Source: Plesiomonas sp051652165 (GTDB taxonomy: Bacteria > Pseudomonadota > Gammaproteobacteria > Enterobacterales > CAMTGL01). Taken from it: a DNA stretch of 64,000 bases. Below, one piece after another: positions 25,185-35,500 of the stretch; positions within the stretch are counted from its first letter, which is position 1; each line of letters starts with the position of its first letter. The notes beneath the pieces were generated by a model, which was given only the letters and a program-made list of their open reading frames with translations, made no database searches and had not been told where the DNA came from. Made by a program: the position numbers and the translations under genes. The stretch spans positions 1 through 64,000 of the forward strand of contig NZ_JBOFTR010000015.1 in NCBI RefSeq assembly GCF_051652165.1. Reading direction: 5' to 3'.

Positions 25185-27179
25185 TTAAACCGACGGTTTA
25201 TCGTCTGATTTATTTTCGGGCTTATCGTTTTCTACAGCAGGTGCAACCTCAGCGGTTGGCTGCGTATGCGTTTCTGCTACCGGTACATCAGAAGATGTGA
25301 CCGATGACACGCTTGGCTCTGCTACAACAGGTTCTGCTGCTGACGCTGTCTGTGGATGATCACTCCAGCCTGCTGGCGGGCGAACATCGGTCTTACGCTC
25401 CATCAGATCATTAATCTGCGGGGCATCAATGGTTTCATACTTCATCAGCGTGTCTTTCATGCTGTGTAGGATGTCCATATTTTCAGACAGAATCTTGCGC
25501 GTACGCTGATAGTTGCGGTCAATAATGGCACGCACTTCAACATCAATAGCACGGGCTGTTTCATCAGACATGTGCTTGGCTTTTGCCATTGAGCGGCCTA
25601 AGAACACTTCGCCATCTTCTTCTGCGTACAACAGCGGGCCGAGTTTCTCAGAGAAACCCCACTGGGTCACCATTTTACGGGCTATGTCGGTAGCGCGTTC
25701 AATATCATTAGACGCACCGGTAGACACTTTATCTGCACCGTAAATCAGCTCTTCAGCAACACGACCACCGTAAAGGCTAGAGATCATGCTTTCAAGATAC
25801 TGACGGCTATGGCTCACCCGGTCCTGCTCAGGCAGGTACATAGTGACACCCAGTGCACGACCACGTGGAATGATGCTGACTTTATAGACAGGATCATGAT
25901 CCGGCACGGTACGGCCAACAATGGCATGACCAGCTTCGTGGAAGGCAGTGGCTTCTTTCTGATCTTCAGTCATCACCATAGATCGGCGCTCTGCACCCAT
26001 CATGATTTTGTCTTTCGCTTTTTCAAACTCGACCATCGAAACGACACGCTGATTACCACGTGCAGCAAACAGTGCTGCTTCGTTGACTAAATTAGCTAAG
26101 TCAGCACCGGAGAAGCCTGGTGTACCACGAGCAATCAGAGAGGCATTTACATCACTTCCCAAAGGAACACGACGCATATGAACTTTCAGAATTTGTTCAC
26201 GGCCACGCACATCTGGCAAGCCAACCACAACCTGACGGTCGAAACGGCCCGGACGCAATAGTGCAGGGTCAAGAACATCAGGACGGTTAGTTGCTGCAAT
26301 AACGATGATTCCTTCGTTACCTTCAAAACCATCCATTTCAACCAGCATTTGGTTCAGTGTTTGCTCACGCTCATCGTGGCCACCCCCTAAACCTGCACCA
26401 CGCTGACGGCCTACTGCATCAATTTCATCGATAAAGATGATACATGGTGCCGCTTTTTTGGCTTGTTCAAACATGTCACGGACACGGGATGCACCCACAC
26501 CGACAAACATTTCAACAAAGTCAGAACCAGAAATAGTAAAGAACGGAACTTTAGCTTCACCTGCAATGGCTTTTGCCAGCAAAGTTTTACCGGTACCCGG
26601 TGGGCCAACCATCAGCACACCTTTTGGGATCTTACCACCGAGTTTTTGGAAACGGCTTGGATCACGCAGGTACTCAACCAGTTCTGTTACTTCTTCTTTT
26701 GCTTCATCGCAACCGGCGACATCAGCAAACGTCGTTTTAACCTGATCTTCGGTCAGCATACGCGCACGGCTTTTACCAAAGGACATTGCACCTTTGCCGC
26801 CACCGCCTTGCATTTGGCGCATGAAGAAAATCCATACCCCGATCAGCAATAACATTGGGAACCACGAGATGAAGATAGAAGCCAGCAGGCTTGGCTCTTC
26901 AGGCGGCTCACCGTAAACTTTAATTTTTTTGTTAATCAGATCATCAAGCAGTTTAGGATCATTAAGTGGCATATATGTCACTGAACGAACACCATCGCTT
27001 TTGGTGAACTGAATTTCACGACCATCAATACGAACTTCGCGGATCTGGTTTTGGCCGACATCATTGACAAACGCGGTGTAATCCACCTGACGGTCATTGG
27101 ATTTGCTCGGTCCAAAACTCTGAAACACCGACATAAGCACGACGGCAATGACGAGCCAAAGAATTAGATTTTTCGCCAT
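25185..27179 (-). CDS. ftsH: membrane AAA+ metalloprotease FtsH
   Basis: A 664-residue hexameric inner-membrane protease that degrades LpxC, sigma-32 and unassembled membrane proteins. A first transmembrane segment (about 5-22), a short periplasmic domain and a second segment (about 100-118) lead to the AAA+ module, with GPPGTGKT, then IDEIDAVG and the second region of homology. The zinc-protease domain has HEAGH near residue 415. The tail after about 605 is low-complexity and unlike E. coli. The ATG at 27179 gives the family start MAKNLILWLVIAVVLMS; a TTG three codons earlier is possible. Confidence 0.97.
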   Translation of the reverse strand: MAKNLILWLVIAVVLMSVFQSFGPSKSNDRQVDYTAFVNDVGQNQIREVRIDGREIQFTKSDGVRSVTYMPLNDPKLLDDLINKKIKVYGEPPEEPSLLASIFISWFPMLLLIGVWIFFMRQMQGGGGKGAMSFGKSRARMLTEDQVKTTFADVAGCDEAKEEVTELVEYLRDPSRFQKLGGKIPKGVLMVGPPGTGKTLLAKAIAGEAKVPFFTISGSDFVEMFVGVGASRVRDMFEQAKKAAPCIIFIDEIDAVGRQRGAGLGGGHDEREQTLNQMLVEMDGFEGNEGIIVIAATNRPDVLDPALLRPGRFDRQVVVGLPDVRGREQILKVHMRRVPLGSDVNASLIARGTPGFSGADLANLVNEAALFAARGNQRVVSMVEFEKAKDKIMMGAERRSMVMTEDQKEATAFHEAGHAIVGRTVPDHDPVYKVSIIPRGRALGVTMYLPEQDRVSHSRQYLESMISSLYGGRVAEELIYGADKVSTGASNDIERATDIARKMVTQWGFSEKLGPLLYAEEDGEVFLGRSMAKAKHMSDETARAIDVEVRAIIDRNYQRTRKILSENMDILHSMKDTLMKYETIDAPQINDLMERKTDVRPPAGWSDHPQTASAAEPVVAEPSVSSVTSSDVPVAETHTQPTAEVAPAVENDKPENKSDDKPSV

Positions 27180-27234
27180 ATCACTCAAGGGATTAACCTC
27201 GCTTTACAACTGATTGTGAACTTTAGCTAGAGTA

Positions 27235-27864
27235 CTACAGTTTGTACCCTGTAGCCACAATGTAAACTTCACGCGATCGTGCGCGCGAAGAGTCTGGCTT
27301 ACGAATTTTTACAGTCGTAAACATTTTCCGTATTTCGTTGAGGTAATCGTCAAACCCATCTCCCTGAAAAACCTTGACCACAAAAGCACCTTTGGCAGCA
27401 AGTACCTGACGGCACATATCTAAAGCAAGCTCAACTAAATACATTGCTCGCGGCTGGTCGACTGACGAGTTACCACTCATGTTAGGTGCCATATCTGACA
27501 TCACAACATCTACCATGTCATTCCCAACACGTTCAAGCAGTGCATTTAGTACGGCTTCTTCGCGAAAATCACCTTGCAAGAAATCAACCCCGACCATTGG
27601 ATCCATCGGCAAAATATCGCAAGCAATAACGTGACCTTGATCACCTATTTTATCCACGACATATTGTGACCATCCACCAGGTGCTGCGCCAAGATCAACA
27701 ATTGTCATGCCAGGCTTGAACAATTTGTCTGATTGCTGAATCTCTTCCAGTTTAAAATAAGCACGCGAACGTAGCCCCATTTTTTGAGCTTCTTGTACAT
27801 ACTTATCGTGAAAGTGTTCATCTAACCAGCGTGATGAACTGCCTGTGCGTTTTTTCTTAACCAT
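27235..27864 (-). CDS. rlmE: 23S rRNA Um2552 2'-O-methyltransferase RlmE (FtsJ)
   Basis: A 209-residue methyltransferase that modifies U2552 in the 23S A-loop, a late 50S assembly step. The SAM-binding motif VDLGAAPGGWSQY is near residue 56, and the K-D-K-E tetrad can be traced through RSRAYFKL, MSDMAPN, VVKVFQG and SREVY. Length equals E. coli RlmE (209). It precedes ftsH, as in E. coli, and diverges from yhbY. Confidence 0.96.
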   Translation of the reverse strand: MVKKKRTGSSSRWLDEHFHDKYVQEAQKMGLRSRAYFKLEEIQQSDKLFKPGMTIVDLGAAPGGWSQYVVDKIGDQGHVIACDILPMDPMVGVDFLQGDFREEAVLNALLERVGNDMVDVVMSDMAPNMSGNSSVDQPRAMYLVELALDMCRQVLAAKGAFVVKVFQGDGFDDYLNEIRKMFTTVKIRKPDSSRARSREVYIVATGYKL

Positions 27865-27910
27865 ATTTTATCCGATACGTAAACAAACTATGCGGAATTG
27901 TCTCTCATGC

Positions 27911-27940
27911 TTGGTGATAAACACTAGATGGCGGTAGAAT
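27911..27940 (+). promoter_or_regulatory. candidate promoter of yhbY
   Basis: TTGGTG (27911-27916) and TAGAAT (27935-27940) are 18 bases apart, about 35 bases before the yhbY ATG. Confidence 0.55.
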
Positions 27941-27975
27941 GCCGCGTTTTCAACCTTTAGAGTGAAAAAAGCACC

Positions 27976-28269
27976 ATGACTCTCTCCAACAAACAAAAGC
28001 AGCACCTAAAAGGTCTTGCTCACTCACTTAAGCCTGTGGTATTGCTTGGTAATAATGGCCTAACTGAGGGTGTGCTTGCTGAAATTGATAGTGCACTTAA
28101 TCATCATGAACTGATTAAAGTGAAGGTTTCTGCTGAAGAGCGTGAAACCAAAGCACTGATCGTTGATGCTATTGTACGTGAAACTAACGCGCACAAAGTT
28201 CAGGTAATCGGTAACATTCTTGTGCTATATCGCCCAAGCGAAGATCGTAAAATCGCTCTGCCTCGCTAA
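27976..28269 (+). CDS. yhbY: CRM-domain RNA-binding protein YhbY
   Basis: A 97-residue single CRS1/YhbY (CRM) domain protein that binds pre-50S ribosomal particles in E. coli. Conserved parts are LSNKQKQHLKGLAHSLKPVV with the GxxG-like GNNGLT, and HELIKVKV. Length equals E. coli YhbY. It diverges from rlmE and ends at a terminator shared with the convergent greA. Confidence 0.93.
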   Translation: MTLSNKQKQHLKGLAHSLKPVVLLGNNGLTEGVLAEIDSALNHHELIKVKVSAEERETKALIVDAIVRETNAHKVQVIGNILVLYRPSEDRKIALPR

Positions 28270-28302
28270 GTATTAGCAAAAAATGAACGATTAACATCTA
28301 TC

Positions 28303-28328
28303 AAAGGCCGCTTATGCGGCCTTTTTAT
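28303..28328 (+). terminator. terminator of yhbY
   Basis: The perfect nine-base stem AAAGGCCGC / GCGGCCTTT with a four-base loop and a T-run on the plus strand. It can also act on greA. Confidence 0.8.
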
Positions 28329-28354
28329 TACAATATGTGTATTAATATCGTGTA

Positions 28355-28831
28355 TTAAAGATATTTCACATCTAAGATTTCAAATTCAACTTCGCCACCT
28401 GGTGTACGAATGACGACAACATCATCTTGTTCTTTACCAATCAGGCCACGAGCAATCGGTGAGTTAACTGAAATCAGATTTTGTTTAAAATCAGCTTCAT
28501 CATCCCCAACAATACGGTAATTTTGCTCTTCATCAGTTTCAATATTGAGTACCGTTACTGTTGCACCAAAAATCACACGGCCATTATTTGGCATTTTGGT
28601 AATATCAATAATTTGAGCATTTGACAGCTTTGCTTCAATTTCTTGAATCCGCCCTTCACAAAAACCTTGCTGTTCACGTGCAGCATGGTATTCAGCATTT
28701 TCTTTCAGATCACCGTGCTCACGCGCTTCTGCAATGGCATCAATGATCTCTGGGCGACGTACATTTTTTAGAAAATCAAGCTCTTCGCGTAGTTTCTCAG
28801 CACCGCGCACTGTCATTGGGATCTGGTTCAT
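28355..28831 (-). CDS. greA: transcript cleavage factor GreA
   Basis: A 158-residue factor that rescues backtracked RNA polymerase by stimulating cleavage of the nascent RNA. An N-terminal coiled coil (about 5-75) has the acidic tip motif AREHGDLKENAEYHAAREQQ, and a globular FKBP-like domain follows. Length equals E. coli GreA. The ATG at 28831 gives the family start MNQIPMTVRGAEKL; the frame is open 13 codons further. Confidence 0.96.
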   Translation of the reverse strand: MNQIPMTVRGAEKLREELDFLKNVRRPEIIDAIAEAREHGDLKENAEYHAAREQQGFCEGRIQEIEAKLSNAQIIDITKMPNNGRVIFGATVTVLNIETDEEQNYRIVGDDEADFKQNLISVNSPIARGLIGKEQDDVVVIRTPGGEVEFEILDVKYL

Positions 28832-29033
28832 AAAGCGTATTACCCCTTGCAAACAAACTGTTCTTATCAAGCCAGTAAAAACAAAAAAGCAGCCTAGCTC
28901 ATCCTATTGGATGAATCTAACGCTGATAAAGTCATATTTCTATTCTAACGTGGAGTTAAGCATGGGTCATCGTTTACTTTTTCCCTACTTTGCTCATAGT
29001 ATGTGAATACATCCCCTTAATTTGTATTCTGTT

Positions 29034-30464
29034 ATGCGTTTTTTTATCACTGCTGCGCTTACCGCGTGTATTTTTTCTGTGCCCACTTATGCCAGTGTTA
29101 TACCGATTAATGATTACGAGCAAGCGTTACCCCCAGGTGCTCAAGCTACTGTATTGGTACAATCTACAACCAGTAATCAGCCTCTGTTGGCATATCAACC
29201 TGATAAAATGGTGTTACCTGCCAGCACCCAAAAAGTGTTTACTGCATTAGCCGCACTGTTAGAGCTTGGGCCTGATTTTCATTTTAATACAACAATTGGT
29301 ACATCAGCGCCTGTTCAAGACGGTGTAGTAAAAGGCGACTTGATCGTTAAATTTACCGGCGATCCGCGTTTAACCCGTGATCAAGTTCGCAATTTAGCAT
29401 TACAGCTATCAAAACAAAATATTCATTCTGTCAGCGGTAATTTAGTAGTAGATACTTCGGTATTTGGTAGCCATGATAAGGCACCTGGCTGGTCATGGAA
29501 CGATTTAACGCAATGTTTTAATGCTCTTCCTGCTGCCGCATCTATCGATGGAAACTGTTTTTATGCCGCACTTAATAGTGCACCGACATTAGGTGATTTA
29601 GCTACAGTATCTGTTGCATCACGCTATCCGGTAACGGTTGAAAGTGAAGTAAGAACAGTTAGCCGCAAAATGCCTGAAGCCCGCTTTTGCGAGTTAGATG
29701 TTGAGCCTAAAGATAATAATCGTTATGTGTTAACTGGTTGCTTAGTGCAGCAAAAAGATCCCTTAGGTCTAAGTTTCTCTGTGCAAGATCCAGCAAATTA
29801 TGCTGCAGGTATTGTGCGCCAAGAGTTAACTCGTGCAGGTGTTACTGTCAGTGGTCAAAATAAAATTAGCCGTATACCTGTAACAATGGACAATATTTTG
29901 GCTGAAAACACCTCAAAACCCGTATCTGCACTACTAAAAATAATGTTAAAAGAGTCTGATAATCAGATTGCTGATGTGATGTTTCGTACTATTGGGCAAC
30001 ATTACTATAATGTTCCTGGCACGTTTCGTTCTGGTTCAAGTGCTGTGCGTGCTATTTTGTCTAGCAAAGCGGGTGTACGTTTTGGTAATACCATGATGGC
30101 CGATGGCTCAGGTTTGTCTCGGCATAATCTAGTTTCAGCACAAACAATGATGGATGCACTCCAGTATATTGCTCGCCATGATGCAGAGTTAGGCATGATT
30201 GCAATGTTACCTATCTCAGGCACTGATGGTACATTGCGTTACCGTGCCAGTGTACGTGATGCACCACTTAAAGGTATTGTACACGCAAAAACAGGGGCAC
30301 TACAGGGCGTGTATAATCTGGCAGGATTTATGCGTAATGCGCGTGGTGAGCAAATCGCCTTTGTGCAGTTTGTCTCAGGATATTCAGCAAAAGATCACCG
30401 CACTCGTCGCGTTGGTTTACACAAATTTGAATCACAACTCTATACCGCTATTTATAATAATTAA
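29034..30464 (+). CDS. dacB: D-alanyl-D-alanine carboxypeptidase/endopeptidase (PBP4)
   Basis: A 476-residue periplasmic class C penicillin-binding protein that trims and cleaves peptide crosslinks in peptidoglycan. A signal peptide ends near PTYA-S (residue 20). The catalytic motifs are S64-T-Q-K67 (PASTQKVF), SDN in KESDNQIADVMF and KTG in HAKTGALQG. The inserted domains typical of PBP4 lie between the first two motifs. The ATG at 29034 is preferred over a TTG four codons upstream. It diverges from greA as in E. coli. Two further predicted murein hydrolases lie at 57.2-59.6 kb. Confidence 0.95.
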   Translation: MRFFITAALTACIFSVPTYASVIPINDYEQALPPGAQATVLVQSTTSNQPLLAYQPDKMVLPASTQKVFTALAALLELGPDFHFNTTIGTSAPVQDGVVKGDLIVKFTGDPRLTRDQVRNLALQLSKQNIHSVSGNLVVDTSVFGSHDKAPGWSWNDLTQCFNALPAAASIDGNCFYAALNSAPTLGDLATVSVASRYPVTVESEVRTVSRKMPEARFCELDVEPKDNNRYVLTGCLVQQKDPLGLSFSVQDPANYAAGIVRQELTRAGVTVSGQNKISRIPVTMDNILAENTSKPVSALLKIMLKESDNQIADVMFRTIGQHYYNVPGTFRSGSSAVRAILSSKAGVRFGNTMMADGSGLSRHNLVSAQTMMDALQYIARHDAELGMIAMLPISGTDGTLRYRASVRDAPLKGIVHAKTGALQGVYNLAGFMRNARGEQIAFVQFVSGYSAKDHRTRRVGLHKFESQLYTAIYNN

Positions 30465-30593
30465 TTCTATGCTATACAGATATACTGCTCTTTTGCTCAT
30501 TTTACATACAAAATACAGAGCGTAAAATTGTAAATAAACATTGTTGTTAGTTTTTGTATATCACACAATCAGTCATAGCATTATGTATGCATA

Positions 30594-30625
30594 AAAAAAG
30601 CCGCATCAGATGATGCGGCTTTTAT
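30594..30625. terminator. bidirectional terminator between dacB and carB
   Basis: The stem AAAGCCGCATC / GATGCGGCTTT has A- and T-runs on either side, between convergent dacB and carB. Confidence 0.85.
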
Positions 30626-30656
30626 AAAAAACAAGGCATTAGCAACAGCTATATAT

Positions 30657-33600
30657 TTAGTTGCCTATTTTTCGGTGCATCTCTTGAACCGAAATAACAT
30701 TGGCAGCCGGATCAGCGGCCATTGCCATTGCGGTGGCAAATGCACCATTCAATGTAGTGTCGTAATGCACTTTATATTGCAGTGCACTGCGGCGCAGAAG
30801 TTTTGAATCTTCTATCGCCTGACGACCCTCAGCGGTGTTAATAATGTAGGTATATTCACCGTTTTTGATACGGTCTTGAATATGCGGACGACCTTCGTGC
30901 ACTTTATTCACCAAGCGTGGGTTTATTCCTGCTTCGCCCAACACCACTGCTGTGCCGTGCGTCGCATCGAGCTCAAAACCGAGCTTGAGCAGTTTTGCTG
31001 CTAAATCAATCACCCGTTGTTTATCACCATGGCGCACAGAAAGCAGAGCTCGCCCTTGACGAGGTACTTTATAGTTTCCACCAAGCAACCCTTTTGAAAA
31101 GGCTTCGGCAAAGGTATTACCTACACCCATGACTTCGCCAGTAGAACGCATTTCTGGCCCTAACAGCGGGTCAACACCTGGGAATTTATTAAACGGTAAG
31201 ACAACCTCTTTTACCGAGTAATACGGTGGAATAATCTCTTTCACTGCACCCTGCTGCGCCAATGTTTTCCCCACCATGACCCGAGCGGCGATTTTCGCCA
31301 GCGGCACGCCAATGGCTTTTGAGACAAACGGTACGGTTCGCGCGGCGCGTGGGTTCACTTCAATTAAATAAACATCGTTATCTTTAATTGCAAATTGTGC
31401 GTTCATCAGGCCACGCACACACAGCTCAAAGGCCAATTTTTCAATTTGCTGGCGAATCACATCTTGAATCTCTTGGCTCAAGGTGTAGGCTGGCAACGAG
31501 CATGCTGAGTCACCGGAGTGAACACCGGCCTGTTCGATATGCTCCATAATGCCGCCAATCAGTACACGCTCGCCATCACAGATAGCATCTACATCCACTT
31601 CGATAGCATTATCAAGGAAGCGATCGAGCAGTACCGGGGCATCGTTCGATACGCTGACGGCTGTTGTAAAGTAACGGCGTAAATCAATCTCATCCGACAC
31701 AATTTCCATTGCGCGGCCGCCCAGCACATACGAAGGACGCACCACCAGCGGATAACCAATCTCTTTGGCTTTTTCGACGGCTTGCTCAAGGGTTGTGACG
31801 GTTGCGTTTTCTGGCTGCTTTAGACCCAAACGCTGCACCGCTTGCTGGAAACGTTCACGATCCTCTGCACGGTCAATCGCATCAGGGCTAGTACCAATGA
31901 CAGGAACACCGGCCGCTTCAAGCGCACGTGCCAGTTTCAGTGGTGTCTGGCCACCGTACTGCACGATAACCCCTTTAGGCTGCTCAACACGGACAATTTC
32001 AAGTACATCTTCCAGTGTTACCGGCTCAAAGTAGAGGCGATCAGAGGTATCATAATCGGTCGATACCGTTTCAGGGTTACAGTTAACCATGATGGTTTCA
32101 TAACCGTCTTCACGCAATGCCAGTGAAGCATGTACGCAGCAGTAATCAAATTCGATACCCTGACCGATTCGGTTTGGCCCGCCGCCCAGCACCATAATTT
32201 TGTCATTGCTGCTTGGGTTGGCCTCGCACTCTTCATCATAGGTAGAGAAAAGATACGCAGTATCAGTAGCAAACTCAGCCGCACAGGTATCAACACGCTT
32301 ATAAACTGGGAAGATTTCAAAGCGGTAGCGTAACTTACGCAGTTCGGTTTCAGACACACCAATCAGTGTAGCCAAACGCGCATCAGAGAAACCTTTACGT
32401 TTTAGTTTTCTGAGTAAATCGGCATCTAAACCGGCAAAGCCAACTTCAGCCACATGCTCTTCTAAACGCACTAACTCTTCAATCTGGACCAAGAACCAGC
32501 GATCAATATTGGTCAGGTTGTGTACGCCATCAACCGATAAACCAGCACGGAAAGCATCAGCCAGATACCAGATGCGGTCAGAACCGGCCTCTTTAAGCTC
32601 ATAGCGAATACGGGTCAGCGCATCAGGTGTATCCAGATCCACTTTCGGATCGAAACCGGTCGCGCCAACTTCCAGACCGCGCAACGCTTTTTGCAGTGAC
32701 TCTTGCTGGTTACGGCCAATCGCCATCACCTCGCCCACTGACTTCATTTGAGTAGTCAGACGATCATTGGCACCGACAAATTTTTCGAAGTTAAAGCGAG
32801 GGATTTTAGTGACAACATAATCAATCGAAGGCTCAAAAGAGGCTGGTGTTCGGCCACCTGTGATGTCGTTCATCAGCTCATCGAGCGTGTAACCTACCGC
32901 CAATTTTGCGGCCACTTTTGCTATCGGGAAACCGGTCGCTTTTGATGCCAGCGCAGAAGAGCGCGACACACGCGGGTTCATTTCGATAACGATCATTCGG
33001 CCATCTTTCGGGTTTACCGAGAACTGTACGTTTGAACCGCCCGTCTCAACACCGATTTCACGCAGTACCGCCATCGAGGCGTTACGCATGATTTGGTACT
33101 CTTTATCAGTCAGTGTTTGTGCCGGTGCAACGGTAATCGAATCTCCGGTGTGAATACCCATCGGGTCAAGGTTTTCAATTGAGCAGACAATGATGCAGTT
33201 ATCATTTTTATCGCGCACCACCTCCATCTCGTACTCTTTCCAGCCAATCAGAGACTCATCAATCAGCAGTTCATTGGTAGGAGAGAGATCCAGACCCCGA
33301 GTACAGATCTCATCGAACTCTTCACGGTTATAGGCAATACCCCCACCGGTTCCACCCATGGTAAATGAAGGGCGGATAATGCACGGAAAGCCCAACTCAG
33401 CTTGTACCGCGTATGCCTCTTCCATGGTATGTGCGATACCTGAACGTGCAGTATCTAAGCCTATTTTTTTCATTGCCTGATCAAAGCGGCGGCGATCTTC
33501 AGCTTTATCAATGGCATCAGCTGTTGCACCAATCATCTGTACGCCAAATTCAGCCAGTACGCCATGACGTTCTAGATCCAGCGCACAGTTCAGCGCGGTC

Positions 33601-33878
33601 TGGCCGCCCATGGTCGGTAAAACTGCATCCGGACGCTCTTTTTCAATAATTTTACGTACCACTTGCCACTGCACAGGCTCGATATAGGTCGCATCAGCCA
33701 TTTCCGGATCAGTCATAATAGTGGCAGGGTTTGAGTTCACCAGAATAACGCGGTAACCCTCTTCGCGCAGAGCTTTACACGCTTGTGCACCAGAGTAGTC
33801 AAACTCACAGGCTTGGCCGATGACAATAGGGCCAGCACCCAGAATAAGAATACTTTGAATATCAGTACGTTTTGGCAT
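30657..33878 (-). CDS. carB: carbamoyl-phosphate synthase large subunit
   Basis: A 1073-residue subunit that makes carbamoyl phosphate from bicarbonate, ATP and ammonia supplied by CarA, for arginine and pyrimidines. Two homologous ATP-grasp halves are visible: the first begins near SILILGAGPIVIGQACEFDYSG, read here in parts as GAGPIVIGQA, and the second near GGGPNRIGQGIEFDYC. Each carries an ATP-grasp signature (PSFTMGGTGGG, PSYVLGGRAME). A C-terminal MGS-like allosteric domain starts near residue 935. Length equals E. coli CarB. It follows carA by 31 bases. Confidence 0.98.
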   Translation of the reverse strand: MPKRTDIQSILILGAGPIVIGQACEFDYSGAQACKALREEGYRVILVNSNPATIMTDPEMADATYIEPVQWQVVRKIIEKERPDAVLPTMGGQTALNCALDLERHGVLAEFGVQMIGATADAIDKAEDRRRFDQAMKKIGLDTARSGIAHTMEEAYAVQAELGFPCIIRPSFTMGGTGGGIAYNREEFDEICTRGLDLSPTNELLIDESLIGWKEYEMEVVRDKNDNCIIVCSIENLDPMGIHTGDSITVAPAQTLTDKEYQIMRNASMAVLREIGVETGGSNVQFSVNPKDGRMIVIEMNPRVSRSSALASKATGFPIAKVAAKLAVGYTLDELMNDITGGRTPASFEPSIDYVVTKIPRFNFEKFVGANDRLTTQMKSVGEVMAIGRNQQESLQKALRGLEVGATGFDPKVDLDTPDALTRIRYELKEAGSDRIWYLADAFRAGLSVDGVHNLTNIDRWFLVQIEELVRLEEHVAEVGFAGLDADLLRKLKRKGFSDARLATLIGVSETELRKLRYRFEIFPVYKRVDTCAAEFATDTAYLFSTYDEECEANPSSNDKIMVLGGGPNRIGQGIEFDYCCVHASLALREDGYETIMVNCNPETVSTDYDTSDRLYFEPVTLEDVLEIVRVEQPKGVIVQYGGQTPLKLARALEAAGVPVIGTSPDAIDRAEDRERFQQAVQRLGLKQPENATVTTLEQAVEKAKEIGYPLVVRPSYVLGGRAMEIVSDEIDLRRYFTTAVSVSNDAPVLLDRFLDNAIEVDVDAICDGERVLIGGIMEHIEQAGVHSGDSACSLPAYTLSQEIQDVIRQQIEKLAFELCVRGLMNAQFAIKDNDVYLIEVNPRAARTVPFVSKAIGVPLAKIAARVMVGKTLAQQGAVKEIIPPYYSVKEVVLPFNKFPGVDPLLGPEMRSTGEVMGVGNTFAEAFSKGLLGGNYKVPRQGRALLSVRHGDKQRVIDLAAKLLKLGFELDATHGTAVVLGEAGINPRLVNKVHEGRPHIQDRIKNGEYTYIINTAEGRQAIEDSKLLRRSALQYKVHYDTTLNGAFATAMAMAADPAANVISVQEMHRKIGN

Positions 33879-33909
33879 TGTGTAGCAACTCCTGTCTGTT
33901 CTGGCTGCG

Positions 33910-35070
33910 TTATTTCAGGTTTAGCGTGCGGTTCTGGCGGTACACATTAATGAGATCAATAAAGTGATCAAATAACGGTGCGGCATCATGCGGGCCTGGG
34001 CTGGCCTCCGGATGACCTTGGAAACTAAATGCCGGTTTATCCGTGCGATGAATGCCTTGTAGTGAGCCATCAAACAGTGATTTATGGGTAGCACGCAAAG
34101 TGGCAGGCAGGCTACTCTCATCCACAGCAAAACCGTGGTTCTGTGCGGTAATCATCACCACATCACGGTCTAAATCTTTAACCGGATGATTACCCCCATG
34201 ATGGCCAAATTTCATCTTTGTAGTTTTCGCACCCGATGCCAGTGCAAGCAGTTGATGACCTAGGCAGATCCCGAAAACAGGAATATCAGTGTGTAAAATT
34301 CGCTCAATCGCTTCAATAGCGTAATCGCACGGGGCAGGATCACCTGGGCCGTTGGAAAGAAACACGCCATCAGGGTTTAGTGCCAGCACATCAGCGGCAG
34401 GGGTTTTTGCTGGCACAACAGTCAGGTGGCAGCCGCGATCAACGAGCATGCGTAAAATATTGCGCTTTACACCATAATCGTACGCAACCACGTGCAACGG
34501 CAGTTCACCGTCTGATTTTGCTGCCGGTAGACCGCCTGTCAGCGTCCAACTGCTTTGTGTCCAACGGTAGGTTTCTGCAGTGGTGACCTCTTTGGCCAAA
34601 TCCAGACCACTTAATCCGGCAAAAGCACGGGCTTTTTCTAGCGCAAACTGGGCATCAGGCTCTGCTCCGGCAATGATGCAGCCATTTTGAGCGCCTTTTT
34701 CACGCAGAATACGGGTCAGTTTACGGGTATCAATATCGGCGATGCCAACAACGTTGTGGTGTTTGAGATATTCAGAGAGGGTGGCGGTACTGCGGAAATT
34801 ACTGGCAACTAACGGTAAATCTCGAATCACTAAGCCTTGAGCATGTACATTGGGTGACTCTTCATCTTCAGGGTTGGTGCCTACATTTCCAATATGGGGA
34901 TAAGTGAGAGTAACAATTTGGCGGGAATAAGAGGGGTCAGTCAGTATTTCTTGATATCCGGTCATCGAGGTATTAAAAACAACTTCCCCAACGGCAGACC
35001 CTTCTGCGCCAATGGCGGTACCTGTGAAGACTGTACCGTCTTCGAGAACTAATAGTGCCGTCTTACTCAA
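33910..35070 (-). CDS. carA: carbamoyl-phosphate synthase small (glutaminase) subunit
   Basis: A 386-residue class I glutamine amidotransferase that releases ammonia from glutamine for CarB. The N-terminal domain starts ALLVLEDGTVFTG. The C-terminal triad includes the nucleophile in GICLGHQLLALA (near residue 269) and the His-x-Glu of QGHPEASPGP. A TTG at 35070, with GGAGG five bases upstream, gives MSKTALLVLEDG, matching E. coli MIKSALLVLEDG; E. coli carA also uses a UUG start. The upstream ATG at 35082 lies within the ribosome binding site region and is unlikely. Confidence 0.95.
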   Translation of the reverse strand: MSKTALLVLEDGTVFTGTAIGAEGSAVGEVVFNTSMTGYQEILTDPSYSRQIVTLTYPHIGNVGTNPEDEESPNVHAQGLVIRDLPLVASNFRSTATLSEYLKHHNVVGIADIDTRKLTRILREKGAQNGCIIAGAEPDAQFALEKARAFAGLSGLDLAKEVTTAETYRWTQSSWTLTGGLPAAKSDGELPLHVVAYDYGVKRNILRMLVDRGCHLTVVPAKTPAADVLALNPDGVFLSNGPGDPAPCDYAIEAIERILHTDIPVFGICLGHQLLALASGAKTTKMKFGHHGGNHPVKDLDRDVVMITAQNHGFAVDESSLPATLRATHKSLFDGSLQGIHRTDKPAFSFQGHPEASPGPHDAAPLFDHFIDLINVYRQNRTLNLK

Positions 35071-35176
35071 AACAACCTCCATGAATATGTAATCTCTTTT
35101 GCCGCATCTCAATTCATTCACCACTACGGTTTTATCCTTCGTAGTAACTGTTATGGATTTTTGGCAAATTGCGCAA

Positions 35177-35205
35177 ATTCTATAGATAGAGAGAAACCCT
35201 GTCTA
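35177..35205 (-). promoter_or_regulatory. candidate promoter of carAB
   Basis: On the minus strand TAGACA (35200-35205) and TAGAAT (35177-35182) are 17 bases apart, about 100 bases before the carA start. Confidence 0.45.
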
Positions 35206-35500
35206 TAAAAATGATAAAAAAACACATAAAAATGAAGCGAAATAAGACAAAACACATCAGGATCAGCAAAATAATGACAAAAAATCAAAAAACAACCGTT
35301 TGCCAGTCAAGATAACATTTATGCCATGAAATAATAGTGCATTAAATATCGCACAAATTTAAATAGGTTTTAAAACATAAAAAATCCGCACAAAACCACA
35401 AAAAATAGGCGCTGCGCAGAGATATTTATTAAAAATGCTTATTTTATTAAGTATGCAATACGTAAAATACGCAATGAAGTGCTTAATATTGAGCGACACT
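35206..35500. other. AT-rich control region between carA and dapB
   Basis: Very AT-rich with many A-tracts and no gene. E. coli carAB is controlled by ArgR, PurR, IHF and PepA over such a region. The best match I see is AAACAACCGTTTGCCA at 35290-35305, 11 of 16 with the PurR consensus. No clear ARG box was found. Confidence 0.4.
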